A DNA stretch of 56,056 nt from an uncultured Lachnospiraceae bacterium (GCA_902793335.1 CADBCZ010000015.1:1-56056); one strand, 5' to 3'; shown: positions 14,792 to 23,415, counted from the first letter of the stretch. The notes: generated by a model from the letters alone, not told the origin. Numbers and translations are program-made.

Positions 14792-16783
14792 ATGAGAATT
14801 GCGTTAACAGGTAATCCTAACAGTGGTAAGACCACCATGTACAACGCATTAACAGGACGAAATGAAAAGATTGGTAACTGGGCAGGTGTTACCGTAGATA
14901 AGAAGGAGAGTCAGATCAAGAAACAATATAATGATACGGGCAAAGAACTTATCGCGGTCGATCTTCCTGGTGCTTATTCCATGTCACCATTTACATCTGA
15001 GGAGAGTATAACAAGTGGTTACGTTAAGAACGAACATCCCGATGCGATCATTAACATTGTGGATGCCACCAATTTAAGCAGAAGTTTATTCTTTACAACA
15101 CAGCTTTTGGAACTTGGAATCCCTGTTGTGGTTGCTCTTAACAAGAGTGATATTAATGACAAAAAAGGAAATACTATTGATGAGAAGAAGCTTTCAGAGA
15201 GACTTGGGTGTCCGGTAGTAAAGACTGTATCCACTCAGGAAAATGGTATCAAAGAAGCAGTAAGGGTTGCTGCGGAACTTGAAGGAAAGGGACAGAAAGC
15301 GCCTTATGTTCAAGGTGATATTGACCTTACCAGTAAAGCGGCAGTGGAGGATGCTGACAGGAAGCGTTTTGAGTATGTGAAAGCAATTGTCAGTGAAGTT
15401 GAGAAACGAAAAGTGCTCACCAAGGATAAAAATTTTGGTGATACAATTGATAAGATTATAACACATCCTATTCTGGGGCTTGCGATATTTGCGGGTGTTA
15501 TGTGGGTTGTGTTCTATGTTTCGCAGACTACAGTCGGCACATGGCTTGCTGATATTTTGGCAGGATGGATAGAAACCTTCCAGGGATGGGTTGGTGACAA
15601 GATGGCAGACGCCAATCCGCTACTCTATGCACTGCTTGTGGACGGTATTATAGGCGGTGTAGGTGCGGTTGTTGGCTTCCTTCCTCTTGTTATGGTGATG
15701 TATTTCCTTATCGCGCTCTTAGAGGATTGCGGATATATGTCAAGGGCGACAGTTGTGCTTGATCCGATTTTTAAGAGAGTAGGACTTTCCGGTAAATCTG
15801 TTATTCCTATGATCATCGGAACGGGTTGCGGTATTCCTGCCATCATGGCGTGCCGTACTATTCGTAATGAGAGAGAGAGACGTTCTACAGCGATGCTTGC
15901 AACGTTTATGCCGTGTGGCGCGAAGCTCCCGGTTATTGCACTTTTTGCAGGAGCGTTTTTCCCGGATTCTAAATGGGTGAGCTTTGTGTGCTACATGACA
16001 GGTATTTTGCTCGTGCTTCTTGGAGCGTTGCTCATCAAGGCTATCACAGGTATGAAGTTTAGAAAATCATTTTTTATCATTGAGTTACCTGAATACAAGG
16101 TACCAAGTCTTGTGTTTGCGATAAAGTCTATGCTTGAAAGAGGTAAGGCATACATTATCAAGGCAGGAACGGTGATTCTTGTTTGTAATACAGTTGTTCA
16201 GATTATGCAGGCGTTTAACTGGCACTTCGAAGTTGTTGAGGAGGGTATGGAAGATACCTCAATCCTCGCAAGCGTAGCAGGTCCATTTTCTTATCTTTTA
16301 ATCCCTATTGTCGGTGTTGCGGCCTGGCAGCTTGCCGCCGCAGCGATTACCGGCTTTATAGCTAAGGAAAATGTTGTGGGTACGATTGCTACAGTATATG
16401 CAATCACTAATCTTGTAGATCCTGATGAACTTGAGCTTATCGGTGAGGGTAATGCTGTTGCTGCTGTTATGGGAATTACCAAGGTTGCAGCTTTGGCATA
16501 TCTCATGTTCAATTTATACACACCGCCTTGCTTTGCGGCTCTTGGAGCTATGAACTCTGAGATGAAATCGGCAAAATGGTTGTGGGGTGCTATAGCGCTT
16601 CAGCTGTCAACAGGATTCATCGTAGGTTTCCTTGTATATCAGATTGGAACACTTATAACTACAGGCGCACTTGGAGCCGGATTTGCCGGAGGATTGATAT
16701 TTGTGATATTATTTGCGGTAGTAGTGACATATCTTATCAAGTCTAATCAGAGACAGATTGCACTTGAGTATAAACTTGATTAA
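14792..16783 (+). CDS. feoB: ferrous iron transport protein B (first copy), 663 aa
   Basis: Inner-membrane Fe2+ importer with a cytoplasmic GTPase. Start ATG 14792 (MRIALTGNPN) follows GAAGGAGG; the frame upstream lacks a site. G-domain motifs: G1 GNPNSGKT at 7-14, G3 DLPGAYS at 57-63, G4 NKSD at 117-120. The membrane part has two Gate segments (e.g. PMIIGTGCGIPAIMACRT and PFSYLLIPIVGVAAWQLAAAAITGFIAKENVVGT). Length is standard for a FeoB without C-terminal extras. It is followed closely by a Cys-rich FeoB-associated protein, and the operator at 14741 suggests metal repression. Confidence 0.95.
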   Translation: MRIALTGNPNSGKTTMYNALTGRNEKIGNWAGVTVDKKESQIKKQYNDTGKELIAVDLPGAYSMSPFTSEESITSGYVKNEHPDAIINIVDATNLSRSLFFTTQLLELGIPVVVALNKSDINDKKGNTIDEKKLSERLGCPVVKTVSTQENGIKEAVRVAAELEGKGQKAPYVQGDIDLTSKAAVEDADRKRFEYVKAIVSEVEKRKVLTKDKNFGDTIDKIITHPILGLAIFAGVMWVVFYVSQTTVGTWLADILAGWIETFQGWVGDKMADANPLLYALLVDGIIGGVGAVVGFLPLVMVMYFLIALLEDCGYMSRATVVLDPIFKRVGLSGKSVIPMIIGTGCGIPAIMACRTIRNERERRSTAMLATFMPCGAKLPVIALFAGAFFPDSKWVSFVCYMTGILLVLLGALLIKAITGMKFRKSFFIIELPEYKVPSLVFAIKSMLERGKAYIIKAGTVILVCNTVVQIMQAFNWHFEVVEEGMEDTSILASVAGPFSYLLIPIVGVAAWQLAAAAITGFIAKENVVGTIATVYAITNLVDPDELELIGEGNAVAAVMGITKVAALAYLMFNLYTPPCFAALGAMNSEMKSAKWLWGAIALQLSTGFIVGFLVYQIGTLITTGALGAGFAGGLIFVILFAVVVTYLIKSNQRQIALEYKLD

Positions 16784-16795
16784 TGGAGGATTAAT

Positions 16796-16960
16796 ATGAC
16801 TGCAATCGTGGCGAATATAATTGTATCGGTTATCCTTTTAGCGGTAGTTGGAGGAGCAATATTTTACATTTACAAAGAGAAGAAAAAAGGTACAAAATGC
16901 ATAGGATGTCCGATGGCGGGTAATTGCTCAAAGCATAAGAATGGCGGATGCCACGATTAG
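16796..16960 (+). CDS. FeoB-associated Cys-rich membrane protein, 54 aa
   Basis: One N-terminal membrane helix (residues 4-25) is followed by a short basic stretch and a Cys-rich tail (KCIGCPMAGNCSKHKNGGCHD) with CxxC. This layout matches the FeoB-associated Cys-rich membrane protein family often found just after feoB, thought to help iron passage. ATG 16796 follows TGGAGG and is 12 bases after the feoB stop. Confidence 0.85.
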   Translation: MTAIVANIIVSVILLAVVGGAIFYIYKEKKKGTKCIGCPMAGNCSKHKNGGCHD

Positions 16961-16982
16961 ATCATAGAATGTAATAAAATAA

Positions 16983-17025
16983 AAGGAGTTTTTTGATTGA
17001 CGTGGTATTGATCAAAAAACTCCTT
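16983..17025. repeat. perfect 15-bp inverted repeat in the feo/ATPase transcript
   Basis: AAGGAGTTTTTTGAT (16983-16997) is exactly complementary to ATCAAAAAACTCCTT (17011-17025). The plus side lacks a T-run, whereas on the minus strand the stem is followed by TTTTATTTTATT, as for a leftward terminator. The left arm also contains AAGGAG, so the structure could hide a ribosome-site-like sequence. Confidence 0.6.
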
Positions 17026-17049
17026 GAAAAATTTATGGGGAGGGATGCT

Positions 17050-17130
17050 ATGAAATGTCATAAGTTTTTTGCATGGGCAACAGTTATATGTTTTGTTATT
17101 ACAATGATAACAGGCTATAAGAAACAATAA
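17050..17130 (+). CDS. small membrane protein, 26 aa
   Basis: The ORF MKCHKFFAWATVICFVITMITG followed by YKKQ has a GGGGAGGGA ribosome site. It would be a single transmembrane peptide with an N-terminal Cys-His pair. Its position between the feo genes and the P-type ATPase, and the clear ribosome site, make translation likely. Function unknown; possibly a metal ATPase accessory peptide. Confidence 0.55.
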   Translation: MKCHKFFAWATVICFVITMITGYKKQ

Positions 17131-17153
17131 TTACAAAAAAGGAGGATTTAGTT

Positions 17154-17456
17154 ATGGATTGGAAGAAAGTAGGTATTTTTGCACTTGGAACATTATTTGG
17201 TTATGAGGGAATAAAAATCCTTTCATCTAAGGATGCCAAGAAAGTCTATACGAACGGAACAGCTGCGGTACTTCGAGCTAAGGATACGGTGCTTGCGCAG
17301 GTGACGACTCTTCAGGAGAACTGTTCAGACATCTATGCTGATGCACAGGCGATCAATGAAGAGAGGGCAGAGAAGTCAGAGTGTGAAGAGTGCGAAGACG
17401 AAAGTGGCGAGAAGAAATCCGGTGCTGATAATAAGAAAAAGGATAGTGAGAAATAA
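17154..17456 (+). CDS. DUF6110-like protein upstream of a metal ATPase, 100 aa
   Basis: The short hydrophobic N-terminus (VGIFALGTLFGYEGIKIL) could be a membrane helix or signal anchor. It is followed by SSKDAKKVYTNGTAAVLRAKDTVL, an amphipathic helix, and a charged tail with two cysteines (KSECEECEDESGEKK) that may bind metal. The family commonly stands before heavy-metal P-type ATPases in Clostridia. ATG 17154 follows AAAAAGGAGG; the ATPase starts 61 bases later. Role unknown. Confidence 0.65.
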   Translation: MDWKKVGIFALGTLFGYEGIKILSSKDAKKVYTNGTAAVLRAKDTVLAQVTTLQENCSDIYADAQAINEERAEKSECEECEDESGEKKSGADNKKKDSEK

Positions 17457-17517
17457 TTATCCGGTGGTAAATTGAAAAGTGGTTTTATAAATAGATACAT
17501 AAATATCAGAGGTATAT

Positions 17518-19596
17518 ATGAAGTTTGTTATAAAACATGAAAACAGAAACAGAATAAGGTTTCATCTTGATATGAATCGATTATCATTTCGCCAGGCTGA
17601 TATTCTGGAATATTATCTTTTGAGCTTTGATGAAATTTCAGAGGTTCGGGTGTACGAGAGAACGGCGGATGCGGTGATCATTTATCAAGGTGACAGAGGT
17701 TGTGCGCTTGATATAATCCGTGATTTTTCATTTGAGAATACCAGAGTTCCTGAACATGAGTTGGAATGTTCGGGAAGGGAGCTTAACGCATATTATCGCG
17801 AAAGAATAATCACTTCAATAATTCTTCATTACGGTAAGCGTCTTATAGTGCCGGAGCCGATCAGACGGATATGGATACTTATAAAGACTGCAAAGTACAT
17901 AATACGCGGTCTTAAGACACTCGGCAAAGGCGGACTTAAGGTTGAGTTGTTAGATTCGATAGCTATAACGGCTGCTGTCAAAACAGAAGATTACAAGACT
18001 GCCTCGAGTGTCATGTTCTTACTAAAGATCGGCGATACCTTAGAAGAGTGGACACACAAGAAGTCGGTTGATGACCTGGCGAGACAAATGTCGCTTAACA
18101 TTGATAAAGTCTGGTTGGTGACTGATTCGGGCGAGGTGCTTACTAATTCCGAAGAGATTTCCTGTGGAGATAAAGTTGTTGTCCGCATGGGCAATATAAT
18201 ACCTTTTGATGGAAAGGTGTGTGACGGCGAGGCCGTTGTCAACCAGGCTTCCATGACGGGCGAGCCTGAGGGTGTGAGAAAAGCAGAGGGTTCTCCGGTA
18301 TTTGCCGGCACGGTATTAGAAGAGGGTGAGCTTACAATTGAGGTTCTAAATGTCAGCGGAAATGGAAGATTTGACAAGATTGTGAAAATGATAGAGGAAT
18401 CTGAGAAGATGAAATCATCCGTTGAAAGCAAGGCAGAGAGATTGGCAGACGGTCTTGTTCCTTATACTTTGGCGGCTTCGGCTCTCACCTATCTTATAAG
18501 CCGCAATGTATCAAAAGCTGTTTCGGTGTTGATGGTGGATTACTCCTGCGCACTTAAGATGGCGATGCCGATATCGGTTCTTTCAGCAATTAAAGAATCG
18601 GCTGACTACGGCATTACCATAAAGGGTGGAAGATTCATGGAAGAGGTGGCTTCTGCTGATACTATTGTCTTTGATAAGACGGGGACTCTTACCATGGCAA
18701 GTCCTATGGTTGCGAGAGTTGTATCCTTTAATGGTGAGGCTGAGGATGAACTGCTTCGCCAGGCGGCTTGCTTAGAGGAACATTTTCCACATTCGGTAGC
18801 GAAAGCAGTGGTTGATGCAGCCGTTCAAAAAGGTCTTACACATGAGGAAATGCACTCAAAGGTCGATTACATAGTGGCTCATGGAATAGCGTCGTCGATA
18901 GAAGGCAAGAAAGCGGTCATAGGTAGTTATCATTTTGTGTTTGAGGATGAGAAGGTCGAGATACCTGAGGATAAAAAGGAGTTATTTGACAGCCTTCCGG
19001 CACAATATTCTCACCTTTATTTTGCAAAGGGAGGAAGTTTGTGTGCGTGCATACTGATTGAAGATCCTATGAGGGAAGAGGCGACGGAAGTTGTCAAAGA
19101 GCTAAAGAACATTGGATTTGAGCACATAGTTATGATGACCGGAGACAGTGAGAGGACTGCTGCAGCTATAGCATCGGCAGCGGGAATTGATGAGTATTAT
19201 TCTGAGGTGCTGCCTGAGGATAAGGCATCATATGTCGAAAAAGCTAAAGAAAGAGGAAGACGAGTGATCATGGTGGGTGATGGAATAAATGATTCACCTG
19301 CGCTGTCGGCGGCCGATGTTGGAATTGCCATAAGCGATGGCGCAGAGATTGCAAGACAGATTGCGGATATTACGATCAGTTCATCAGATCTTAACAGTAT
19401 AATAACACTGCGCAAACTCAGTGTTCTTCTTATGAAGAGGATTGGATTTAATTATAGAACTATTGTTGGATTTAATACGGCTCTTATTGCTCTTGGTATT
19501 GCCGGAATTCTTCCTCCGGCCACCTCTGCGATGCTTCACAACGGATCGACGGTTGCCTTGGGGTTGAAAAGCATGACGAATCTGTTGGCAGAGTAA
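17518..19596 (+). CDS. P1B-type heavy-metal ATPase lacking the CPC motif, 692 aa
   Basis: Membrane pump that moves a metal ion using ATP. The phosphorylation motif DKTGTLT begins at Asp386, the hinge motif is GDGINDSPAL, the actuator motif is SMTGEP, and the nucleotide-domain HP pair is in EEHFPHSVAKA. In the membrane site, where Cu and Zn pumps have CPC or SPC, this one has DYSCALKMAMP (Cys344). The N-terminal 75 residues look like a metal-binding-domain fold without CxxC. This subclass differs from CopA and ZntA; the feo setting suggests Fe2+ or Mn2+ export, which is inference. It follows DUF6110 and ends at a hairpin. Confidence 0.88.
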   Translation: MKFVIKHENRNRIRFHLDMNRLSFRQADILEYYLLSFDEISEVRVYERTADAVIIYQGDRGCALDIIRDFSFENTRVPEHELECSGRELNAYYRERIITSIILHYGKRLIVPEPIRRIWILIKTAKYIIRGLKTLGKGGLKVELLDSIAITAAVKTEDYKTASSVMFLLKIGDTLEEWTHKKSVDDLARQMSLNIDKVWLVTDSGEVLTNSEEISCGDKVVVRMGNIIPFDGKVCDGEAVVNQASMTGEPEGVRKAEGSPVFAGTVLEEGELTIEVLNVSGNGRFDKIVKMIEESEKMKSSVESKAERLADGLVPYTLAASALTYLISRNVSKAVSVLMVDYSCALKMAMPISVLSAIKESADYGITIKGGRFMEEVASADTIVFDKTGTLTMASPMVARVVSFNGEAEDELLRQAACLEEHFPHSVAKAVVDAAVQKGLTHEEMHSKVDYIVAHGIASSIEGKKAVIGSYHFVFEDEKVEIPEDKKELFDSLPAQYSHLYFAKGGSLCACILIEDPMREEATEVVKELKNIGFEHIVMMTGDSERTAAAIASAAGIDEYYSEVLPEDKASYVEKAKERGRRVIMVGDGINDSPALSAADVGIAISDGAEIARQIADITISSSDLNSIITLRKLSVLLMKRIGFNYRTIVGFNTALIALGIAGILPPATSAMLHNGSTVALGLKSMTNLLAE

Positions 19597-19635
19597 GAGA
19601 GTGGTGAAGGTTGTAATAAATTGTATAAAAATCAA

Positions 19636-19672
19636 AAATTACCTATGCATCGTTGTGGTGCATAGGTAGTTT
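19636..19672. terminator. hairpin after the P-type ATPase gene
   Basis: A 10-bp stem TACCTATGCA (19640-19649) / TGCATAGGTA (19659-19668). T-tract quality is poor on the plus strand (AGTTTAAAG) and better on the minus strand. It probably ends the first feo/ATPase transcript. Confidence 0.45.
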
Positions 19673-19683
19673 AAAGAAGGCAA

Positions 19684-19699
19684 GTTAGCATTGGCTAAC
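19684..19699. promoter_or_regulatory. metal-regulon operator upstream of the second feo operon
   Basis: GTTAGCATTGGCTAAC: left half GTTAGC, right half GCTAAC, 4-base spacer, 28 bases before feoA. No clear -35/-10 pair could be assigned around it. Confidence 0.8.
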
Positions 19700-19727
19700 T
19701 ATAAAGGATATATAAAGGAGACAGAAC

Positions 19728-19955
19728 ATGAAGTTAAAGGAACTTAAGGAAAACACGGAAGCTGTTGTTAAAAACCTTTCGGGTGATTCGAGATTTATAG
19801 GAAGGATAACATCTATAGGACTTACTCCCGGATGTCGCATCAGTGTGATAAAAAATGATAAGAATCGTCCGATCCTATTATATTCACGCGATACGATGAT
19901 TAGCATCAATCGCAGAGAATGTGACGGTATAGAGGTTGAGGAGGTGATGGCATGA
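19728..19955 (+). CDS. feoA: FeoA (second copy), 75 aa
   Basis: SH3-like FeoA protein: MKLKELKENTEAVVKNL, then RFIGRITSIGLTPGCRISVIKND, the RxxSMGLxPG-type core of the family, then PILLYSRDTMISINRRECDGIEVEEV. ATG follows ATAAAGGAGACAGAAC. Its stop overlaps the feoB start (ATGA), so the pair is translationally coupled. First gene of the four-gene unit feoA-feoB-feoC-like-HMA. Confidence 0.93.
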   Translation: MKLKELKENTEAVVKNLSGDSRFIGRITSIGLTPGCRISVIKNDKNRPILLYSRDTMISINRRECDGIEVEEVMA

Positions 19956-21967
19956 GCGTGGCAACTATTGCGCTTTTGGGTCAGCCCAATTCCGGTAAAT
20001 CGACAATGTTCAATGCTTTGACAGGATTACATCAGCATGTCGGCAACTGGCCGGGTAAGACCGTGGAAAAGAAAGAGGGTTCATTTGCTTATAAAGGAAC
20101 TACCTATGATGTCGCAGACCTTCCGGGTTCATACAGTATGTCCGCAAACTCTGACGAGGAGGTTATAACACGTGATTTTATCGCGTCCGGAAATGCTGAT
20201 GTTGTCTGTATTCTTGCTGACAGCTCCCAGCTTGAGAGAAGTCTTTTTATGCTGGCGGATTATGCGGGTATAGATGCACCTTGTTTTCTGGTTCTTAACA
20301 TGGAAGATGTTGCAAGAGAACAGGGCAAGACAATAAATGCTGCAGCCCTTGAGAAAAAGTTGAGCATTCCGGTAATGCTGTTTTCTGCAACGGATAAAAA
20401 AGCATATGACAAGTTCTACCAGACCTTGGAAAGAGCGTTAAAAAACAAGAGTCATATAGATGTTTCGGCGCTAGAAGAGGAGTATGAGAAATTAGAGGGT
20501 TATAACGAGATTAAGGAACAATTAAATGATGGTGTGATGGAAGGTTATACACCTATGTGGCTTACAGTCAAATATCTTGAGAATGACAAGGTTGTTTCGG
20601 CAAAGCTTAAAAGCGAGCTGCCGGCTGATAAAGTGGCAGTGTTAGAGTCGCTTAAGGGAGATAATAACGGTGCCATTGCCACGGGAGAATGTAAGTTCAA
20701 ATGGATTGATGAGCTTGTGGATGGTGTAGTTAAGGGAAAGAAGCAAAGTGTTAAGCTTGGCAGACTTGACCGAATCTACACACACAGATTCTGGGGTAAG
20801 CCTGCGGTTGTGCTTACTGTGGTGCTTGGACTTTTGGCATCATTTATTCCGGCACTCCCTATCATGGCGGTTGCCTCAGTGTTTGATATATTAAAAAGTT
20901 ACTTAAACGGTGTTCTTGAAGCGGCCGGATGCAGTCCGTTTCTTATAGGACTAGTTTGTGACGTATTGATACAGTCTATGAGCTATGTTGTTAAAATGCT
21001 CGGATTTGTGTTTGGAGTGACACTTGTATTTGGACTTCTTGAAGAGGTGGGCGTTATGGCACGTATCTCCTATGTGTTTGACAACACAATGGGAAAGCTT
21101 GGTCTTCAGGGAAAATCTGTGATGCCTTTCCTTGTCAGCTTTGGCTGTACAATGGGTGGCGCAGCCGGAGCGAGAGTTATCGATAACTGGGGTCAGAAGG
21201 TTCTTACAATCGCACTTGCGTGGGCAGTTCCTTGTGGCGCTGCATGGGCTACGATACCGATGTTGTCAACGATCTTTTTTGGTGCGGGAGCACCTGTGGT
21301 AATAGTAGTGGTTCTACTTGCGATGATACTACATATGTGGATCACGGCAAAAATATTCGGTGCGAAGCTGGTCAACAAAGAAGACAGATGCGGAATGATA
21401 ATGGAGCTTCCGCCTTATCACAAACCTAAATGGAAAGCCTTATTCAGATATGTGTTTGGAAGAACCAAGGACACATTCTTCCGAGTTGTAAAGGTTGTTC
21501 TTCTCGTATGCCTTATCTTCTGGCTCTTAAGCTATGGCAGTGGAGTAAATGATACAAGTATTTTATATAAAGTCGGAACGGCTATTGAACCTGTGACTAA
21601 GTTCGTTGGACTTCCTTGGCAGCTCTTTATTGCATTTATTGCTGCTTCTGTCGGCAAAGAAGGAGCAATCGGTGTTATAAGTGCGTTATATACAGGTGGA
21701 AGCTATGGCGAGGGATTTGCCCAAGCAATGAGCGGAGCAGCAAGAGCGGCTAATCTGGGTGATATATTGCTGGCAAATGTTTCAAGACCGGAGGCGTTGG
21801 CGTTTATATTTGCGATTACATTTAACATGCCTTGTGTTGTTGCACTCGCGGCTACATATCAGGAGATTCATTCCGTAAAATGGACAGCCAAGATTGCAAT
21901 TTATTATACGGTTGTATCGCTGTTGTTTGCGTGTATTGCGTATCATATAGGTCTTCTTATCTGGTAG
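19952..21967 (+). CDS. feoB: ferrous iron transport protein B (second copy), 671 aa
   Basis: GTPase-coupled Fe2+ importer. G1 GQPNSGKS at 10-17, G3 DLPGSYS, and G4 written as NMED rather than NKxD, a variant also seen in other FeoB proteins. Membrane part with Gate motifs (PFLVSFGCTMGGAAGARV and PWQLFIAFIAASVGKEGAIGV). It differs clearly from the copy at 14792, so this is not a recent duplication. The two systems may differ in affinity or metal (some FeoB paralogues carry Mn2+). Coupled to feoA in front and followed by a FeoC-like gene after 12 bases. Confidence 0.95.
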   Translation: MSVATIALLGQPNSGKSTMFNALTGLHQHVGNWPGKTVEKKEGSFAYKGTTYDVADLPGSYSMSANSDEEVITRDFIASGNADVVCILADSSQLERSLFMLADYAGIDAPCFLVLNMEDVAREQGKTINAAALEKKLSIPVMLFSATDKKAYDKFYQTLERALKNKSHIDVSALEEEYEKLEGYNEIKEQLNDGVMEGYTPMWLTVKYLENDKVVSAKLKSELPADKVAVLESLKGDNNGAIATGECKFKWIDELVDGVVKGKKQSVKLGRLDRIYTHRFWGKPAVVLTVVLGLLASFIPALPIMAVASVFDILKSYLNGVLEAAGCSPFLIGLVCDVLIQSMSYVVKMLGFVFGVTLVFGLLEEVGVMARISYVFDNTMGKLGLQGKSVMPFLVSFGCTMGGAAGARVIDNWGQKVLTIALAWAVPCGAAWATIPMLSTIFFGAGAPVVIVVVLLAMILHMWITAKIFGAKLVNKEDRCGMIMELPPYHKPKWKALFRYVFGRTKDTFFRVVKVVLLVCLIFWLLSYGSGVNDTSILYKVGTAIEPVTKFVGLPWQLFIAFIAASVGKEGAIGVISALYTGGSYGEGFAQAMSGAARAANLGDILLANVSRPEALAFIFAITFNMPCVVALAATYQEIHSVKWTAKIAIYYTVVSLLFACIAYHIGLLIW

Positions 21968-21979
21968 AGGAGGAATCAG

Positions 21980-22252
21980 ATGCAGAAACTTCTGGAATTA
22001 TTAAAGGATGGTAATTCACGCACTCTTGAAATATTGGCAGATGAGCTTGGAACGACTACCGATGATGTAACAAGACAGATGGAATATCTTGAGCGTATAG
22101 GAGTTATAAGACGAGTACTGCAGCCCTTTGAAAATAAGGGCTGTGGTACTTGTTCGTCTTGTAGTGGATGCAGTAAAAATGCAGCGGCCTGCAAGGGGTG
22201 TATTCCGCAAAATGCCGCTCTTAATATGGGCGAGATGTGGGAGGTAGTATGA
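21980..22252 (+). CDS. FeoC-like winged-helix protein with Fe-S cysteines, 90 aa
   Basis: Residues 1-45 form a winged helix (LLELLKDGNSRTLEILADELGTTTDDVTRQMEYLERIGVIRRV). Residues 54-74 hold a Cys cluster (CGTCSSCSGCSKNAAACKGC) that could bind a 4Fe-4S centre, as in FeoC-type proteins proposed to regulate FeoB stability or transport by redox state. ATG follows TAGAGGAGGAATCAG. It overlaps the next gene by four bases (ATGA). Confidence 0.8.
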   Translation: MQKLLELLKDGNSRTLEILADELGTTTDDVTRQMEYLERIGVIRRVLQPFENKGCGTCSSCSGCSKNAAACKGCIPQNAALNMGEMWEVV

Positions 22253-22614
22253 GTACGGAATTATCAAACGTGTTAATAGTTGTTATTATTGTTGTCATTC
22301 TTTTCTTTGCAATTAAAAATTCCATACCGCATTTTAAGGGCGAGGGTGCCTGTTGCGGTGGCGGTGGAAAAGGAACTATCATTAAACCAAAGAAGCTTGA
22401 TAAGGTGATAGAAGTAAGAAAGATTAAGATTGGTGGAATGCATTGCGAGAACTGCTCAAGAAGGGTTCAGAATGCATTAAATTCTATTGAAGGTATCAAT
22501 GCCAAAGTTAAGCTGTCTCGTGAGCTTGCGATAATAAAACTTGGGAAAGAGATAGATGATAAAGTAATTGAGAAGGCGATTACGGATCTTGGATATGAGA
22601 TAAAAAATACTTGA
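22249..22614 (+). CDS. membrane-anchored heavy-metal-associated (HMA) domain protein, 121 aa
   Basis: Start ATG 22249 (MSTELSN) has GGGAGG upstream. An N-terminal membrane helix (residues 5-25) is followed by a Gly/Cys patch (GEGACCGGGGKG, 32-43) and a C-terminal HMA domain with GGMHCENCSRRV (about 65-76), the GMxCxxC metal site. It is a membrane-tethered metallochaperone-like protein closing the second feo operon. What metal it binds is not known; HMA domains usually bind Cu or Zn, so its place in a feo operon is notable. Confidence 0.82.
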   Translation: MSTELSNVLIVVIIVVILFFAIKNSIPHFKGEGACCGGGGKGTIIKPKKLDKVIEVRKIKIGGMHCENCSRRVQNALNSIEGINAKVKLSRELAIIKLGKEIDDKVIEKAITDLGYEIKNT

Positions 22615-22666
22615 CAAAGAAAAGAGAACGTTGTACTCTATCAAAAGAGAACAGTGTTCTCTTTTG
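22611..22666 (+). promoter_or_regulatory. TetR promoter with two operators
   Basis: TTGACA (22611-22616), 17-base spacer, TACTCT (22634-22639). A near-perfect 25-bp palindrome (22642-22666; arms CAAAAGAGAACA) covers the transcription start, and a weaker copy (AGAGAACGTTGTACTCT, 22623-22639) covers the spacer. This fits autorepression of the TetR gene starting 18 bases on. Confidence 0.8.
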
Positions 22667-22684
22667 AGTTATAGGAGATGAAGT

Positions 22685-23299
22685 ATGCCAAGAGATAAAA
22701 CAGAAAGCCATATCAAGATAATAGAAGCTGCCAAGAAAGAATTTCTTGAGTACGGATATAACGAAGCATCACTTAGAAGAATTGCCGCTGGAGCTAATAT
22801 TCAGGTGAGTGGTTTATACAAACATTTTGCTAATAAAGAGGAGATGTTTGAGTCGCTTGTTGAACCTGCAATCACAGGATTTTATGACCTATATCATCAG
22901 ATCGAGAGTGAGTATTTCGGGGCGATGGATGGGATTGATCGTGGCTATGAGTTGGAAAATAATAATGAAACGGTACGTGCGATGAAGTTTATTTATGCAC
23001 ATCTTGAAGAGTTTAAGCTTCTAATACAATGTGCAGGGGGTACACGTTATGAGAATTTTGTCCATGAGATTGCAAAGCTTGAAGAAGATGTGACAATGCG
23101 TTATATGAATGAATTGAAGAAAAAGGGATGTGATATTAAAAGTATCGATTCATTGGAATTTCATCTGCTTGTTACTTCATATGTTGGAGCGGTATTTCAG
23201 CCTGTGACGCATGGACTTAGTAGAAAAAAAGCATTACACTATGCTGAAACGCTGCAGAGCTTTTATATGTCGGCATGGAAAGATTTTTTTGGAATTTGA
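22685..23299 (+). CDS. TetR/AcrR-family regulator, 204 aa
   Basis: N-terminal TetR helix-turn-helix (HIKIIEAAKKEFLEYGYNEASLRRIAAGANIQVSGLYKHFANKEEMFESLV, residues 8-58) followed by an all-helical ligand domain of normal length. The ATG has AGGAGATGAAGT upstream. It is preceded by its own palindromic operator. The next genes encode an esterase and an ABC pair; a separate GTTAGC operator stands between, so those genes may answer to metal as well as to this regulator. Its ligand is unknown. Confidence 0.88.
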   Translation: MPRDKTESHIKIIEAAKKEFLEYGYNEASLRRIAAGANIQVSGLYKHFANKEEMFESLVEPAITGFYDLYHQIESEYFGAMDGIDRGYELENNNETVRAMKFIYAHLEEFKLLIQCAGGTRYENFVHEIAKLEEDVTMRYMNELKKKGCDIKSIDSLEFHLLVTSYVGAVFQPVTHGLSRKKALHYAETLQSFYMSAWKDFFGI

Positions 23300-23353
23300 T
23301 ATGAAAATGAATATAGCTTCACCTTATTGGTGGAGCATATATTTAACATATGA

Positions 23354-23369
23354 GTTAGCAAAAGCTAAC
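23354..23369. promoter_or_regulatory. metal-regulon operator upstream of the esterase/ABC unit
   Basis: GTTAGCAAAAGCTAAC is a full match to GTTAGC-N4-GCTAAC. A weak promoter TTGGTG (23327-23332) with TATGAG 16 bases downstream would place the operator over the transcription start. Confidence 0.8.
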
Positions 23370-23415
23370 TTTGATACCATAAAAACATATAATATTGATA
23401 AGGAAGGTGATGGTG

